Assembly: GCA_014654535.1 (NCBI GenBank)
Contig: BNBA01000005.1
Location: forward strand, 62,001-126,000
Source: Xanthomonas boreopolis
Lineage (GTDB): Bacteria; Pseudomonadota; Gammaproteobacteria; Xanthomonadales; Xanthomonadaceae
Direction: 5' to 3'
Length of the DNA: 64,000 bases
The notes under the pieces were generated by a model. The model did not search any database and was not told the origin of the DNA. It was given only the letters and a program-made list of their open reading frames with translations. Shown here piece by piece: positions 28,729 to 38,103 of the stretch (positions within the stretch are counted from its first letter, which is position 1; every line of letters begins with the position of its first letter). The position numbers were made by a program, and so were the translations under genes.

Positions 28729-29607
28729 ATGATCCGACGCTCCAAGCTCCACGCGCCCGTCCGCATCGCCGCCCTGCTGCTCGCCCTGGTGGTGGTCGCC
28801 ACGGGCTGTCACCGCGGCGCCAAGAAGAACCCCGACGAGGGCGCGCCCGTCGAGCAGATCTATGAGAAGGCCCACGGCCTGATGGAAAAGGGCAACTGGG
28901 CCGGTGCGGAGGCCAGCTTCAAGCGCCTGATCGCCCAGTACCCGTACGGCCCGTACACCGAGCAGGCGATGATCGAGAGCGCCTACGCCCAGTACAAGGC
29001 CGGCAAGAACGAGGACGCGGTCTCCAGCATCGACCGCTTCATCCGCACCTACCCGACCCACCGCAACATCGCCTACCTGTACTACCTGCGCGGCCTGGCC
29101 AACAGCAACCGCGACACGGTGTTCCTGCGCAAGGTGTGGTCGCTCGACCCGAGCCGCCGCGACCTGTCCACCCCGCAGCAGGCCTACAACGACTTCAACA
29201 CCGTCGCCGACCGCTACCCGAACAGCCGCTACGCCGCCGACGCCCGCCTGCGCATGATCGCGCTGCGCGACACGTTCGCGCAGTACGAGCTGGACAACGC
29301 GCTGTACTACCTGCGCCGCACCGCCTGGGTGTCGGCCGCCGGCCGCGCCAACTACATCCTCGAGACCTACCCGCAGAGCGCGTTCCAGTACGACGCCGTG
29401 GCGGTGCTGGCCGAGGCCTATACCCACCTGGGCAACAAGCAGCTCGCCGACGATGCCCGCCGCGTGCTCGAGATGAACGATCCGAAGCACCCCTGGCTGA
29501 CCGGCGACTGGCCCAAGTACCCGTGGGCGATCCGCAAGCTGAACCCGTTCGCGGGCGAGAAGTCGGCCGCTACCGGCCAGGCCAACGCCAAGATGAATCG
29601 CAATTAG
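28729..29607 (+). CDS. bamD: Outer-membrane assembly lipoprotein BamD
   Basis: 292 residues from ATG 28729. The signal sequence ends in lipobox ATGC (Cys27), so the protein is anchored in the outer membrane facing the periplasm. Five TPR-like repeats follow (about 40-265), including [40 protein letters not shown] and [14 protein letters not shown]. BamD is the essential TPR subunit of the BAM complex. It is somewhat longer than E. coli BamD (245), with an extra C-terminal tail of low complexity. It is divergent from rluD and ends in a hairpin. Confidence 0.96.
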   Translation: MIRRSKLHAPVRIAALLLALVVVATGCHRGAKKNPDEGAPVEQIYEKAHGLMEKGNWAGAEASFKRLIAQYPYGPYTEQAMIESAYAQYKAGKNEDAVSSIDRFIRTYPTHRNIAYLYYLRGLANSNRDTVFLRKVWSLDPSRRDLSTPQQAYNDFNTVADRYPNSRYAADARLRMIALRDTFAQYELDNALYYLRRTAWVSAAGRANYILETYPQSAFQYDAVAVLAEAYTHLGNKQLADDARRVLEMNDPKHPWLTGDWPKYPWAIRKLNPFAGEKSAATGQANAKMNRN

Positions 29608-29632
29608 CAGAAGCGGAATCCACGCAACCATG

Positions 29633-29655
29633 AAAGGGGCCTCCAGGGCCCCTTT
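29633..29655 (+). terminator. Terminator hairpin after bamD
   Basis: AAAGGGGCC / GGCCCCTTT (9-bp perfect arms) with a TCCAG loop, 25 bases after the bamD stop. The stem includes the T-rich 3' side, giving a terminator-like structure with only a short T tail. Confidence 0.75.
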
Positions 29656-29696
29656 CTCGTGGCGGATCTTCATTCAGCGCCTACGGATCCTGTCTC

Positions 29697-29914
29697 CCGT
29701 AGGAGCGGCTTCAGCCGCGATGGGGCCTTCCCGAGGGAGCTTCCGGCCGAAGCCGCGCCTACGGCCATCGACTGGGCTGTCGCTCGATTCGGGATCCTCT
29801 GGCCAAGCGTCGGGACTGAAGTCCCTCCCACAGGACATCGCCTCGCGCGGCGGCGCGCCAAGCCCTATAGCTCACTGGCTTCTCTGCGGCGCGGACTGAA
29901 GTCCTCCCGCAGGA
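29697..29914. repeat. Cluster of REP-like palindromes, family A
   Basis: Three units lie in the 358-bp gap between bamD and nadE. They are CGTAGGAGCGGCTTCAGCCG (29699-29718), GTCGGGACTGAAGTCCCTCC (29810-29829), and a decayed copy near 29889-29914. No gene is supported in the gap. Confidence 0.75.
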
Positions 29915-29947
29915 GCATCACCCGGCACTGGCAGTCCCCCAGAAGAA

Positions 29948-29961
29948 GGGGCTTTCGCCCC
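29948..29961 (-). terminator. Terminator hairpin after nadE
   Basis: On the minus strand GGGGC-GAAA-GCCCC begins five bases after the nadE TAA and is followed by TTCTTCT. It is short but stable with a GNRA loop, and probably ends the nadE transcript. Confidence 0.7.
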
Positions 29962-29965
29962 ATCT

Positions 29966-31606
29966 TTACTGCCCGCGATAGCCGTTGGTGATCGGATAGC
30001 GCCGTTCGCGCCCGAACGCCCGCCGCGACACCTTCGGCCCCGGAGCGGCCTGGTGGCGCTTCCATTCGTTGATCCGCACCAGGCGCAGCACGTGGTCCAC
30101 GGTCTCGGCGGCATACCCGGCGGCGACGATGTCCTCGCGCGACTGCTCCTGGTCCACGTAGCGGTACAGGATGCCGTCGAGCACGTCGTAGGGCGGTAGC
30201 GAGTCCTGGTCCTTCTGGTTCTCGCGCAGTTCGGCCGAGGGCGGGCGCGCGATCACCGCCGGCGGGATCACCGGCGCGCCGCCCACCGTGTTGCGCCACT
30301 TCGCAAGCCCGAACACCTCGGTCTTGTAGAGGTCCTTCAGCGGCGCATAGCCGCCGCACATGTCGCCATAGATCGTCGCGTAGCCGACCGCGTATTCGCT
30401 CTTGTTGCCGGTGGTCAGCAGCAGCCCGCCGAACTTGTTGGACAGCGCCATCAGGATCACGCCGCGGCTGCGCGACTGCAGGTTCTCCTCGGTGATGTCC
30501 GGCTCGGTGCCGGCGAACAGCGGCCCCAGCGATTCCAGCAACCCCTTGAAGGCCGGCTCGATCTGCACGGTCTCCAGCCTCACCCCCAGCGCACGGCACT
30601 GTTCCTCGGCCAGGTCGTTGGACAGCCCGGCGGTGTAGCGCGACGGCAGCCGCACCGCGGTGACGTTGTCCGCCCCCAGCGCATCGACCGCGATCGCCAG
30701 CACCAGCGCCGAATCGATGCCGCCGGACAGGCCCAGCCACACCTTCGAAAATCCATTCTTGCGGCAGTAGTCCTGCACCCCGCGCACCACCGCGCGCCAG
30801 GCCAGCGCGTCCATGCTCTCGTCGCCGTCGTCCATCCACACCACCGGCGCGAAGCGGCGCTCGCCGGCGGCGTAGTCCACCACCAGCCATTGGTCGGTGA
30901 ACGCCGCCGCGGCCGGATGCACGGTGCCGTCGCCGTCGGCGACCACCGACGCGCCGTCGAACACCAGCGCGTCCTGCCCGCCGACCACGTTGAGGTAGGC
31001 GATCGCCGCACCGCTCTCGCGCGTGCGCTCGGCGAGCAGCGCGTCGCGCTGCGCATGCTTGCCTCGCTCGAACGGCGATGCATTCGGCACCAGCACCAGT
31101 TCGGCGCCGTTGCGCACGGTATCCGCCAGCGGCTCGGAGAACCACAGGTCCTCGCAGATCACCAGGCCGACCGGCACGTCCTTGACCTCGAACACGCAGC
31201 TGCCGCCATCCGGATCCACGTCGAAGTAGCGGCGCTCGTCGAACACCGCGTAGTTGGGCAGTTCGCGCTTGCGGTAGGTCTGCGCGATACGGCCTTCGCG
31301 CAGCACGCTGGCCGCGTTGTAGACCACCGCGCCCGCGCTCTGCGGCCAGCCGACCACCGCGACGATGCCCTTCGCGGCCGCGGCGATGCGCTCGATCGCC
31401 TCCGCGCAGTGCGCCAGGAACCCCGGCCTCAGCAGCAGGTCCTCCGGCGGATAGCCGCTGACCGCCAGTTCGGGAAACAGCACCACGTCGGCGCCGAACT
31501 CGTCGCGCGCGTGGCCGATCATCTCGATGATGCGGTCGGTATTCTGCGCGACGGCGCCTACCGGGAAATCGAACTGGGCCAGGGCGATGCGAAGGGTCTT
31601 GGACAT
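29966..31606 (-). CDS. nadE: Glutamine-dependent NAD+ synthetase
   Basis: 546 residues from ATG 31606. The N-terminal carbon-nitrogen hydrolase domain (about 1-255) has the Glu-Lys-Cys triad in FPELAVSGYPPED, YRKRELPNY and GLVICEDLW; it releases ammonia from glutamine. The C-terminal NAD synthase domain (about 275-546) has the PP-loop LGLSGGIDSALVLAIA and LLTTGNKSEYAVGY. It amidates nicotinic acid adenine dinucleotide to NAD+. Length is normal for the two-domain form. Confidence 0.97.
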   Translation of the reverse strand: MSKTLRIALAQFDFPVGAVAQNTDRIIEMIGHARDEFGADVVLFPELAVSGYPPEDLLLRPGFLAHCAEAIERIAAAAKGIVAVVGWPQSAGAVVYNAASVLREGRIAQTYRKRELPNYAVFDERRYFDVDPDGGSCVFEVKDVPVGLVICEDLWFSEPLADTVRNGAELVLVPNASPFERGKHAQRDALLAERTRESGAAIAYLNVVGGQDALVFDGASVVADGDGTVHPAAAAFTDQWLVVDYAAGERRFAPVVWMDDGDESMDALAWRAVVRGVQDYCRKNGFSKVWLGLSGGIDSALVLAIAVDALGADNVTAVRLPSRYTAGLSNDLAEEQCRALGVRLETVQIEPAFKGLLESLGPLFAGTEPDITEENLQSRSRGVILMALSNKFGGLLLTTGNKSEYAVGYATIYGDMCGGYAPLKDLYKTEVFGLAKWRNTVGGAPVIPPAVIARPPSAELRENQKDQDSLPPYDVLDGILYRYVDQEQSREDIVAAGYAAETVDHVLRLVRINEWKRHQAAPGPKVSRRAFGRERRYPITNGYRGQ

Positions 31607-31619
31607 GTCGGGCAGCCTT

Positions 31620-32000
31620 TCACGGGATGCCGCCGTGCGGCGGCCGATATGGGATCGGGCGATGTTCCGCCAACCATCGTGCGATCTCGCCGCAGACCGT
31701 GCCGGTAGTCGCCAACGCCTCATTATTCCAGAACCGCAGGACCGCGAAGCCCTCGCCCGCCAGGAAAGCGTCGCGCCGGGAATCCGCCTGGCAATCGAGG
31801 TGCTGGCTACCGTCGAGTTCGATCACGAGCCGCCGTTCCAGACAAGCGAAATCGACCACGTACGGACCGATCGGGCATTGGCGGCGGAACTTGCAGCCGA
31901 ACAGGCGGCGGTCGCGCAGCCTGTACCAGAGCCGACGCTCGGCGTCGGTCATCCGGCCGCGGAGAACTCTGGCGGATGAGGTTTTCTGTCCGTTGCGCAT
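31620..32000 (-). CDS. DUF559 endonuclease-like protein
   Basis: 126 residues from ATG 32000. The DUF559 domain (very-short-patch-repair/restriction nuclease fold) covers nearly the whole protein: MTDAERRLWYRLRDRRL, FRRQCPIGPYVVDFACLERR and LVIELDGSQH give the Asp...Glu-x-Asp pattern of the active site. These proteins are common and poorly characterised. The gene lies 13 bases upstream of nadE on the same strand. It is flanked upstream by a repeat tract. Confidence 0.88.
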   Translation of the reverse strand: MRNGQKTSSARVLRGRMTDAERRLWYRLRDRRLFGCKFRRQCPIGPYVVDFACLERRLVIELDGSQHLDCQADSRRDAFLAGEGFAVLRFWNNEALATTGTVCGEIARWLAEHRPIPYRPPHGGIP

Positions 32001-32088
32001 CCCGCCCTTTCCTTGCAGGAGAGGCATGAGGATCGAACGGCGAGCCGAGGCGCGGGATCGGAGGAGGCGGGAATTTGATGTAGGGAAG

Positions 32089-32521
32089 CGCCCTCACCCC
32101 TACCCCTCTCCCGCAAGCGGGAGAGGGGAAAAGCCCGCCGGCTCCTGCTCCCTCTTGCTGGGGGAAGCTCGCCGGCTCCTTCTTCTTGCTGGAGGGAAGC
32201 TCGCCGACTCCTTCTTCCTCTTGCTGGGGAAAAGCTCGCGGCTTCTTTTCCCCTTGCCGGAAGTGAAAAGCTCACGGCTCCTTCCCGCCCTTGCTGGAAG
32301 GGAAAAGCTCGCAGGCTCCTTCTCACCTCAAAACTCGCGACTTCCTCCTCCCCGCTGGAAGGAAAAACTCGCTACCTCCTCCCCGCTGGAAGAAAAAACT
32401 CGCTACCTCCTTCCCTCGCGGGAAGGGGAAAACCCGTGGCTCCTTCCTCCTTCGTGGAAAGTGAAGCTCGCGATTTCCTTCTCCCGCTCGCGGGAGAAGG
32501 TGCCCGAAGGGCGGATGAGGG
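32089..32521. repeat. Degenerate tandem repeat tract bracketed by REP palindromes
   Basis: The tract lies in a 593-bp gene-free interval between the DUF559 gene and sucD. It opens with the palindrome CCCCTCTCCCGC-AA-GCGGGAGAGGGG (32103-32128) and closes with CCTTCTCCCG-CTCG-CGGGAGAAGG (32477-32500) plus TGCCCGAAGGGCGGATGAGG. Between them are about ten imperfect units of 25-37 bases with the pattern TTGCTGGAAGGGAAAAGCTC then GCGGCTCCTTCTTCC. The strong purine/pyrimidine strand bias and long stop-free frames come from the repeats and are not treated as genes. Confidence 0.85.
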
Positions 32522-32540
32522 CCACCGCCTTCGCCCCATG

Positions 32541-32567
32541 AAAAAAGGCCGCCCGGAGGGCGGCCTT
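32541..32567 (-). terminator. Rho-independent terminator of sucCD
   Basis: On the minus strand AAGGCCGCCC-TCC-GGGCGGCC is followed by TTTTTTT. It starts about 27 bases after the sucD stop. Confidence 0.92.
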
Positions 32568-32593
32568 CCAAAAAGCTGCAATGCAGCGCCGGC

Positions 32594-33469
32594 TTACTTC
32601 ACCAGCGCAGCGATCGCCGCTCCCAGGTCGCCCGGCGAGCGGACGGTCTTGACGCCCGCCGCTTCCATCGCGGCGAACTTGCCTTCGGCCGTACCCTTGC
32701 CACCCGAGGCGATCGCACCGGCATGGCCCATACGCTTGCCGGCCGGCGCCGAGGCACCGGCGATGAAGCCGACGACCGGCTTCTTCACGTGGTTCTTGAT
32801 GTATTCGGCACCGGCTTCCTCGGCGTCGCCGCCGATCTCGCCGACCATGATGATGCCTTCGGTCTGCGGGTCTTCGTTGAACAGCTTCAGGCAGTCGACG
32901 AAGTTCAGGCCGTTGATCGGGTCGCCACCGATGCCGATGCAGGTGGACTGGCCCAGGCCGACCTCGGTGGTCTGCTTGACCGCTTCATAGGTCAGCGTGC
33001 CCGAGCGCGAGACGATGCCGATCTTGCCCGGCTTGTGGATGTGGCCCGGCATGATGCCGATCTTGCACTCGCCCGGGGTGATCACGCCGGGGCAGTTCGG
33101 CCCGATCAGCACGGTGTCCGGGTACGAACGGGTCAGCACGTTCTTCACGCGCAGCATGTCCAGCACCGGGATGCCCTCGGTGATGCAGACGATGACCTTG
33201 ATGCCGGCCGCAGCGGCCTCCAGGATCGCGTCGGCCGCGAACGGCGGCGGGACGTAGATGACCGACGCGTCGGCGCCGGTGTTCTGCACGGCATCGGCCA
33301 CGGTGTTGAACACCGGCAGCTCGAGGTGGGTGGTGCCGCCCTTGCCCGGGGTGACGCCGCCGACGACCTGGGTGCCGTACTCGATCATCTGGGTGGCGTG
33401 GAAGGTGCCCTGCTGGCCGGTGAAGCCCTGCACGATCACCTTGGTGTTCTTGTTGATCAAAACAGACAT
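32594..33469 (-). CDS. sucD: Succinate-CoA ligase, alpha subunit
   Basis: 291 residues. CoA-binding N-terminal domain ([20 protein letters not shown], about 10-29) and ligase domain with the phospho-His region [19 protein letters not shown] (about 243-261). It forms the SucCD complex, converting succinyl-CoA to succinate with nucleoside triphosphate formation in the TCA cycle. Preceded by sucC on the same strand with a 24-base gap and followed by a strong terminator. Confidence 0.98.
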   Translation of the reverse strand: MSVLINKNTKVIVQGFTGQQGTFHATQMIEYGTQVVGGVTPGKGGTTHLELPVFNTVADAVQNTGADASVIYVPPPFAADAILEAAAAGIKVIVCITEGIPVLDMLRVKNVLTRSYPDTVLIGPNCPGVITPGECKIGIMPGHIHKPGKIGIVSRSGTLTYEAVKQTTEVGLGQSTCIGIGGDPINGLNFVDCLKLFNEDPQTEGIIMVGEIGGDAEEAGAEYIKNHVKKPVVGFIAGASAPAGKRMGHAGAIASGGKGTAEGKFAAMEAAGVKTVRSPGDLGAAIAALVK

Positions 33470-33493
33470 GGGAATTTCCTTCGGTGTCGTGGA

Positions 33494-34663
33494 TCAGGCG
33501 GCTTTCTTGACCGCTTCGACGACCTTCTTGGCGCCGTCGTTGATGTTGTCGGCCGGGATGATGGCCATGCCGCTGTCGCGCAGCAGCTGCTTGCCCTCTT
33601 CCACGTTGGTGCCTTCCAGGCGCACCACGACCGGCACCTTGACGCCCACTTCCTTGACCGCGGCGATGATGCCCTCGGCGATCATGTCGCAGCGGACGAT
33701 GCCGCCGAAGATGTTGACGAAGATGCCTTCGACCTTGTCCGAGGACAGGATCAGCTTGAACGCCTCGACCACGCGCTGCTTGTTCGCGCCGCCGCCCACG
33801 TCCAGGAAGTTCGCCGGCTCGCCGCCGTTGAGCTTGATGACGTCCATGGTGGCCATGGCCAGGCCGGCGCCGTTCACCATGCAGCCGATGTTGCCGTCCA
33901 TGGTGACGTAGTTGATGTCCAGCTCCGAGGCGATCACCTCGGTCGGGTCTTCCTGGGACTTGTCGCGCATGGCGACCAGTTCCTTGTGGCGGAAGTTGGC
34001 GTTGTCGTCGCTGTTGAACTTGCCGTCCAGCGCGTACAGGTTGCCGTCGTCCAGGATCGCCAGCGGGTTGATCTCGACCAGCGCCAGGTCCTTCTCGTTG
34101 AAGATGCGGTACAGGTTCACCATGATGTTGGCGAACTGGCCGGCCTGCTTGGCGGTCAGGCCCAGCTTGAAGCCGATGTCGCGGCCATGGTAGCCCTGCA
34201 CGCCCTCGACGAAGTCCACGTTCAGGGTGTGGATCTTCTCCGGGGTCTCGGCGGCGACCTGCTCGATCTCGACGCCGCCCTCGGACGAGGCGATGTAGGT
34301 GATGGTCTTGGTACCGCGGTCGACCAGCACCGACAGGTACAGTTCCTTGACGATCTCGCCGGCGGTGGTCACCAGCACCAGGTTGATCGGCAACTCGACG
34401 CCGGCGGTCTGGTAGGTGGCCATCTTGGTGCCGAGCATCTTGGCCGCCGCGGCCTTCACGTCGTCGACGGTCTTGCAGAACTTGACGCCGCCGGCCTTGC
34501 CGCGGCCGCCCGCATGGATCTGCGCCTTGACCATCCAGGGGCCGGCGCCCAACGACTTGGCGGCTTCGACCGCTTCATCCGGAGTCGCCGCGACCTTGCC
34601 GGCCGGGACCGGGATGCCGTATTCGGCAAGCAATTGTTTTGCCTGGTATTCGTGGAAATTCAT
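33494..34663 (-). CDS. sucC: Succinate-CoA ligase, beta subunit
   Basis: 389 residues, the standard length. ATP-grasp N-terminal domain ([39 protein letters not shown]) and C-terminal ligase domain ([32 protein letters not shown]). First gene of sucCD. The 280-bp region to pilS, which diverges, must hold both promoters. sucCD beside pilSR is the usual xanthomonad order. Confidence 0.98.
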   Translation of the reverse strand: MNFHEYQAKQLLAEYGIPVPAGKVAATPDEAVEAAKSLGAGPWMVKAQIHAGGRGKAGGVKFCKTVDDVKAAAAKMLGTKMATYQTAGVELPINLVLVTTAGEIVKELYLSVLVDRGTKTITYIASSEGGVEIEQVAAETPEKIHTLNVDFVEGVQGYHGRDIGFKLGLTAKQAGQFANIMVNLYRIFNEKDLALVEINPLAILDDGNLYALDGKFNSDDNANFRHKELVAMRDKSQEDPTEVIASELDINYVTMDGNIGCMVNGAGLAMATMDVIKLNGGEPANFLDVGGGANKQRVVEAFKLILSSDKVEGIFVNIFGGIVRCDMIAEGIIAAVKEVGVKVPVVVRLEGTNVEEGKQLLRDSGMAIIPADNINDGAKKVVEAVKKAA

Positions 34664-34943
34664 GCGTCACCGTGGGAAAAGGAAACGACCGTCCGGTACC
34701 ACGGCGACCCTGCCTTGCAGGGCTGCCTGACGTGCTCGGGCGGGCCGCCTATTGTCGCCGACGAGCGGCTGCGGCGCAAAATCGGGCATTCCCGGCGACT
34801 TTGCGCGAGCGAGTTCGGGCCCGGCGGGCGCCAGCGCCAGCGCATCGGACCCAGGCACCGCCCATAACGGCCTGGCCCGGCAAACCACGCCATCGACACG
34901 CCCCTATACTCCGGCTCCTGCCAGCCAGAAGGGGAGTTCCGGC

Positions 34944-36557
34944 TTGTCACCCAGCACCTCGCTCATCGACCGGATCGAGTCCGTACCCCGGCGCGAGCTC
35001 TATTTCTTCGCCCTGTACCGGGTGCTGGTCGCCGGCCTGCTGGCCGCGCTCGTCTTCAGCCCGTTGTCCATCCTGGTCGGCAAGCCGCTGCATCCCGGTC
35101 TGGCACAAGGCGTCACCACCGCCTACCTGCTGCTGGCCATGCTGTTGCTGTTCTGGGGCCGCAACGATCGCTGGCTGACGCCGATCGTGGCCTGCAGCAC
35201 CGCGGCGGACATCCTCGCGGCGACGCTGGCGATCCATGCCTTGCCCAGCGCCAGCGCCGGCATCGCGATGATGCTGCTGTTCAACGTCGCGGCGGCGGCG
35301 ATGCTGCTGCCGCTGCGCTACGGCCTGGGCATCGCGGTGTTCGCCGGCATCGCCACCGTGCTCGAGTACGCCTGGACCCAGCTCGACGGCGACGCCAGCA
35401 ACCGGACCTTGGCCGAGCTCGCGATGTTCGTCACCAGCTACCTGGCATTGGCCTACATCTGCCACCAGATCGGCCAGCGCGCCCGCAACAACCAGGCCCT
35501 GGCCGAACGGCGCGGCGCCCAGGTCGCCAACCTCTACGAGATCAACGAATTGATCATCCGCCGCATGCGCACCGGCGTGCTGGTGGTGGACGCGCGCAAT
35601 CGCGTCGCGCTCGCGAACGAGGCCGCCGCCGCCCTGCTCGGCGACACCGACGGCCACGCGGGCGCTGGCCAGCTCGAACTGGCCAGCGCCGCGCCGGAGC
35701 TGGCCCGGCGCCTGCAGCGCTGGCGCAACGGCTGGACCCGGGACGAGGCACCGCTGCAGCTTTCCCCCGACCAGCCGGAAGTCCAGCCGCGCTTCGCCCG
35801 GCTGCTGGCCGACAGCGACCTCACCCTGGTCTTCCTCGACGACGCCACCGTCGTATCGCGGCGCGCCGAATCGCTGACCCTGTCGGCGATGGGCCGCTTC
35901 TCCGCGAGCCTGGCCCACGAGATCCGCAATCCGCTGGCGGCGATCAACTATGCCGCACAGTTGCTGGAAGAATCGACCGCGATCGGCGATGCCGACCGCC
36001 GCCTGCTGCAGATCATCCACCAGCAGTGCCTGCGCACCAACGGCATCGTCGAAAGCGTGCTCGGCCTGGCCAGGCGCGAGCGCGCCAATCCCGAGAACCT
36101 CAACCTCTCCGCGTTCGTGCGCCGCTTCGTGCTGGAGTACCGGCAGACCCTGTCGATCGAGACCGACAGCCTGGAAGCCATCACCAGCCAAGCCACCGTG
36201 CAGGCGCTGGTCGACCCCAAGCACCTGCACCAGATCCTTACCGCCCTGGTGCACAACGCTCTCAAGTACGGGCGCACGATGGACGAGCCCGCGCGCGTCA
36301 GGTTGCGCGTGGCTGCACAGGACCGCAGCGCGGTGGTCGACGTGATGGATCGCGGCCCCGGGATTCCCGACGCGGTCGCCGCGCAGCTGTTCCGCCCGTT
36401 CTTCACCACTTCCGAGCACGGTACCGGGCTTGGCCTGTACATCGCCCGCGAGCTCTGCCGCGCCAACCAGGCCCGGCTCGAGTACGTGGCGGTTCCCGCG
36501 GGCGGCGCCTGCTTCCGGGTGATCCTGCCCGGGCCGCATACACTGGCGCCGCCATGA
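34944..36557 (+). CDS. pilS: Type IV pilus sensor histidine kinase PilS
   Basis: 537 residues. Start chosen at TTG 34944 because AAGGGGAG lies 7 bases upstream and the frame before it is not conserved in character. The N-terminal half has six membrane segments (about 25-190), followed by a PAS-like region and HisKA with FSASLAHEIRNPLAAINYA (His about 326). The HATPase domain shows HNALKYG, DRGPGIPDAV and GTGLGLYIAREL. PilS controls PilR and thus pilA transcription with sigma-54. pilR follows after 88 bases. Confidence 0.96.
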   Translation: MSPSTSLIDRIESVPRRELYFFALYRVLVAGLLAALVFSPLSILVGKPLHPGLAQGVTTAYLLLAMLLLFWGRNDRWLTPIVACSTAADILAATLAIHALPSASAGIAMMLLFNVAAAAMLLPLRYGLGIAVFAGIATVLEYAWTQLDGDASNRTLAELAMFVTSYLALAYICHQIGQRARNNQALAERRGAQVANLYEINELIIRRMRTGVLVVDARNRVALANEAAAALLGDTDGHAGAGQLELASAAPELARRLQRWRNGWTRDEAPLQLSPDQPEVQPRFARLLADSDLTLVFLDDATVVSRRAESLTLSAMGRFSASLAHEIRNPLAAINYAAQLLEESTAIGDADRRLLQIIHQQCLRTNGIVESVLGLARRERANPENLNLSAFVRRFVLEYRQTLSIETDSLEAITSQATVQALVDPKHLHQILTALVHNALKYGRTMDEPARVRLRVAAQDRSAVVDVMDRGPGIPDAVAAQLFRPFFTTSEHGTGLGLYIARELCRANQARLEYVAVPAGGACFRVILPGPHTLAPP

Positions 36558-36645
36558 TTCCGACGAACAGCCCCGAAACGACGCCACGCGGCATATTCCG
36601 GCAGAATTTGTCGTCATCGTTCGCGCCGATCTATCTTTGTCCCCC

Positions 36646-38028
36646 ATGAACGAAAGCCGAAGTGCCCTCGTCGTCGACGACGAACGCGACATCCGCGAAC
36701 TGCTGGTCCTCACGCTCGGACGCATGGGCCTGCGCGTCAGTACCGCCGCCAACCTCGCCGAAGCGCGCGAACTGCTGGGCAGCAACCGCTTCGACCTGTG
36801 CATCACCGACATGCGCCTGCCCGACGGCAACGGCATCGAGCTGGTCACCGAGATCGCCCGCCACCATCCGCACACGCCGGTGGCGATGATCACCGCGTTC
36901 GGCAGCATGGACCTCGCGGTGGAAGCGCTGAAGGCCGGCGCCTTCGATTTCGTCAGCAAGCCGGTCGACATCCATGTGTTGCGCCGCATGGTCAAGCACG
37001 CGCTGGAATTGAACAACAGCGAGCGCCCGGCCCCGCCACCTCCGCCGCCGGAGCAGGCCAGCCGCCTGCTGGGCGACTCCCCGGCGATGAGCGCGCTGCG
37101 CGCCACCATCGCCAAGGTCGCGCGCAGCCAGGCGCCGGTCTACATCCTCGGCGAATCCGGCGTGGGCAAGGAACTCGTTGCGCGCACGATCCACGAGCAG
37201 GGCGCGCGCGCCGCCGGCCCGTTCGTCCCGGTGAACTGCGGCGCGATCCCCGCCGAGCTGATGGAAAGCGAGTTCTTCGGCCACAAGAAGGGTAGCTTCA
37301 CCGGCGCCCACGCCGACAAGCCCGGCCTGTTCCAGGCCGCCAGCGGCGGCACCCTGTTCCTCGACGAGGTCGCCGAACTGCCTTTGCAGATGCAGGTCAA
37401 GCTGCTGCGCGCGATCCAGGAAAAATCCGTGCGCCCGGTCGGCGCGCCGGCCGAGGTCCCGGTGGACGTGCGTATCCTGTCGGCCACGCACAAGGATCTC
37501 GGCGAGCTGGTCGCCGACGGCCGCTTCCGCCACGACCTGTACTACCGTATCAACGTGATCGAACTGCGCGTGCCGCCGCTGCGCGAGCGCGGCGACGACC
37601 TGCCCCATCTCGCGGCCTCGATCCTGGCCCGCCTGGCACGCAGCCAGGGGCGGCCGATGCCCCTGCTCTCGCCTTCCGCGCTGGACGCGCTCGGGCACTA
37701 CGGTTTTCCCGGCAACGTGCGCGAGCTGGAGAACATCCTCGAACGGGCGTTGGCCCTGGCCGAAGACGACCAGATCAGCGCCAGCGACCTGCGCCTGCCC
37801 CAGCACAACGCGCCGCGCCTGCCCGGCGCATCGGCAGAGCCCGCCGAAGCCGTCGTCGACATCGACCCGGCGAAGGCCGCCCTGCCCTCCTACATCGAGC
37901 AACTCGAACGCGCAGCGATCCAGAAGGCGCTGGAAGAAAACCGCTGGAACAAGACCCGCACCGCGGCCCAGCTCGGCATCACCTTCCGCGCCCTGCGCTA
38001 CAAGCTGAAGAAGCTGGGGATGGAGTAG
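36646..38028 (+). CDS. pilR: Sigma-54-dependent response regulator PilR
   Basis: 460 residues from ATG 36646. Receiver domain (about 1-120; VVDDERDI and phospho-Asp in CITDMRLPDG). AAA+ domain (about 140-370) with Walker A GESGVGKE, the sigma-54 contact loop GSFTGAHADKPG, and Walker B GGTLFLDEVAEL. The C-terminal Fis-type helix-turn-helix is NKTRTAAQLGITFRALRYKL. It activates the pilA promoter, and a matching -24/-12 element is present at 41081-41097. It ends in a REP palindrome shared with the convergent pilB. Confidence 0.97.
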   Translation: MNESRSALVVDDERDIRELLVLTLGRMGLRVSTAANLAEARELLGSNRFDLCITDMRLPDGNGIELVTEIARHHPHTPVAMITAFGSMDLAVEALKAGAFDFVSKPVDIHVLRRMVKHALELNNSERPAPPPPPPEQASRLLGDSPAMSALRATIAKVARSQAPVYILGESGVGKELVARTIHEQGARAAGPFVPVNCGAIPAELMESEFFGHKKGSFTGAHADKPGLFQAASGGTLFLDEVAELPLQMQVKLLRAIQEKSVRPVGAPAEVPVDVRILSATHKDLGELVADGRFRHDLYYRINVIELRVPPLRERGDDLPHLAASILARLARSQGRPMPLLSPSALDALGHYGFPGNVRELENILERALALAEDDQISASDLRLPQHNAPRLPGASAEPAEAVVDIDPAKAALPSYIEQLERAAIQKALEENRWNKTRTAAQLGITFRALRYKLKKLGME

Positions 38029-38040
38029 GGAACAGCCATC

Positions 38041-38089
38041 CCTTCTCCCGCGCGGCGGGAGAAGGTGGCGCGAAGCGCCGGATGAGGGC
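38041..38089. repeat. REP palindrome, family B, between pilR and pilB
   Basis: CCTTCTCCCGC-GCG-GCGGGAGAAGG (38041-38065, 11-bp arms) is followed by TGGCGCGAAGCGCCGGATGA. It is the same family as 32477-32521. Placed between convergent genes, it may act as a bidirectional terminator. Confidence 0.85.
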
Positions 38090-38103
38090 AGGACTGGCCC
38101 GCC

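Noticed and set aside
32089..32521. CRISPR array
   Set aside because: Units are contiguous, diverged and of variable length, with no constant repeat alternating with unique spacers and no cas genes.
31627..32541. Long open frames on both strands in the repeat tract
   Set aside because: The frame stays open because of the biased repeat sequence; no start signal or conserved domain apart from overlap with the DUF559 gene.
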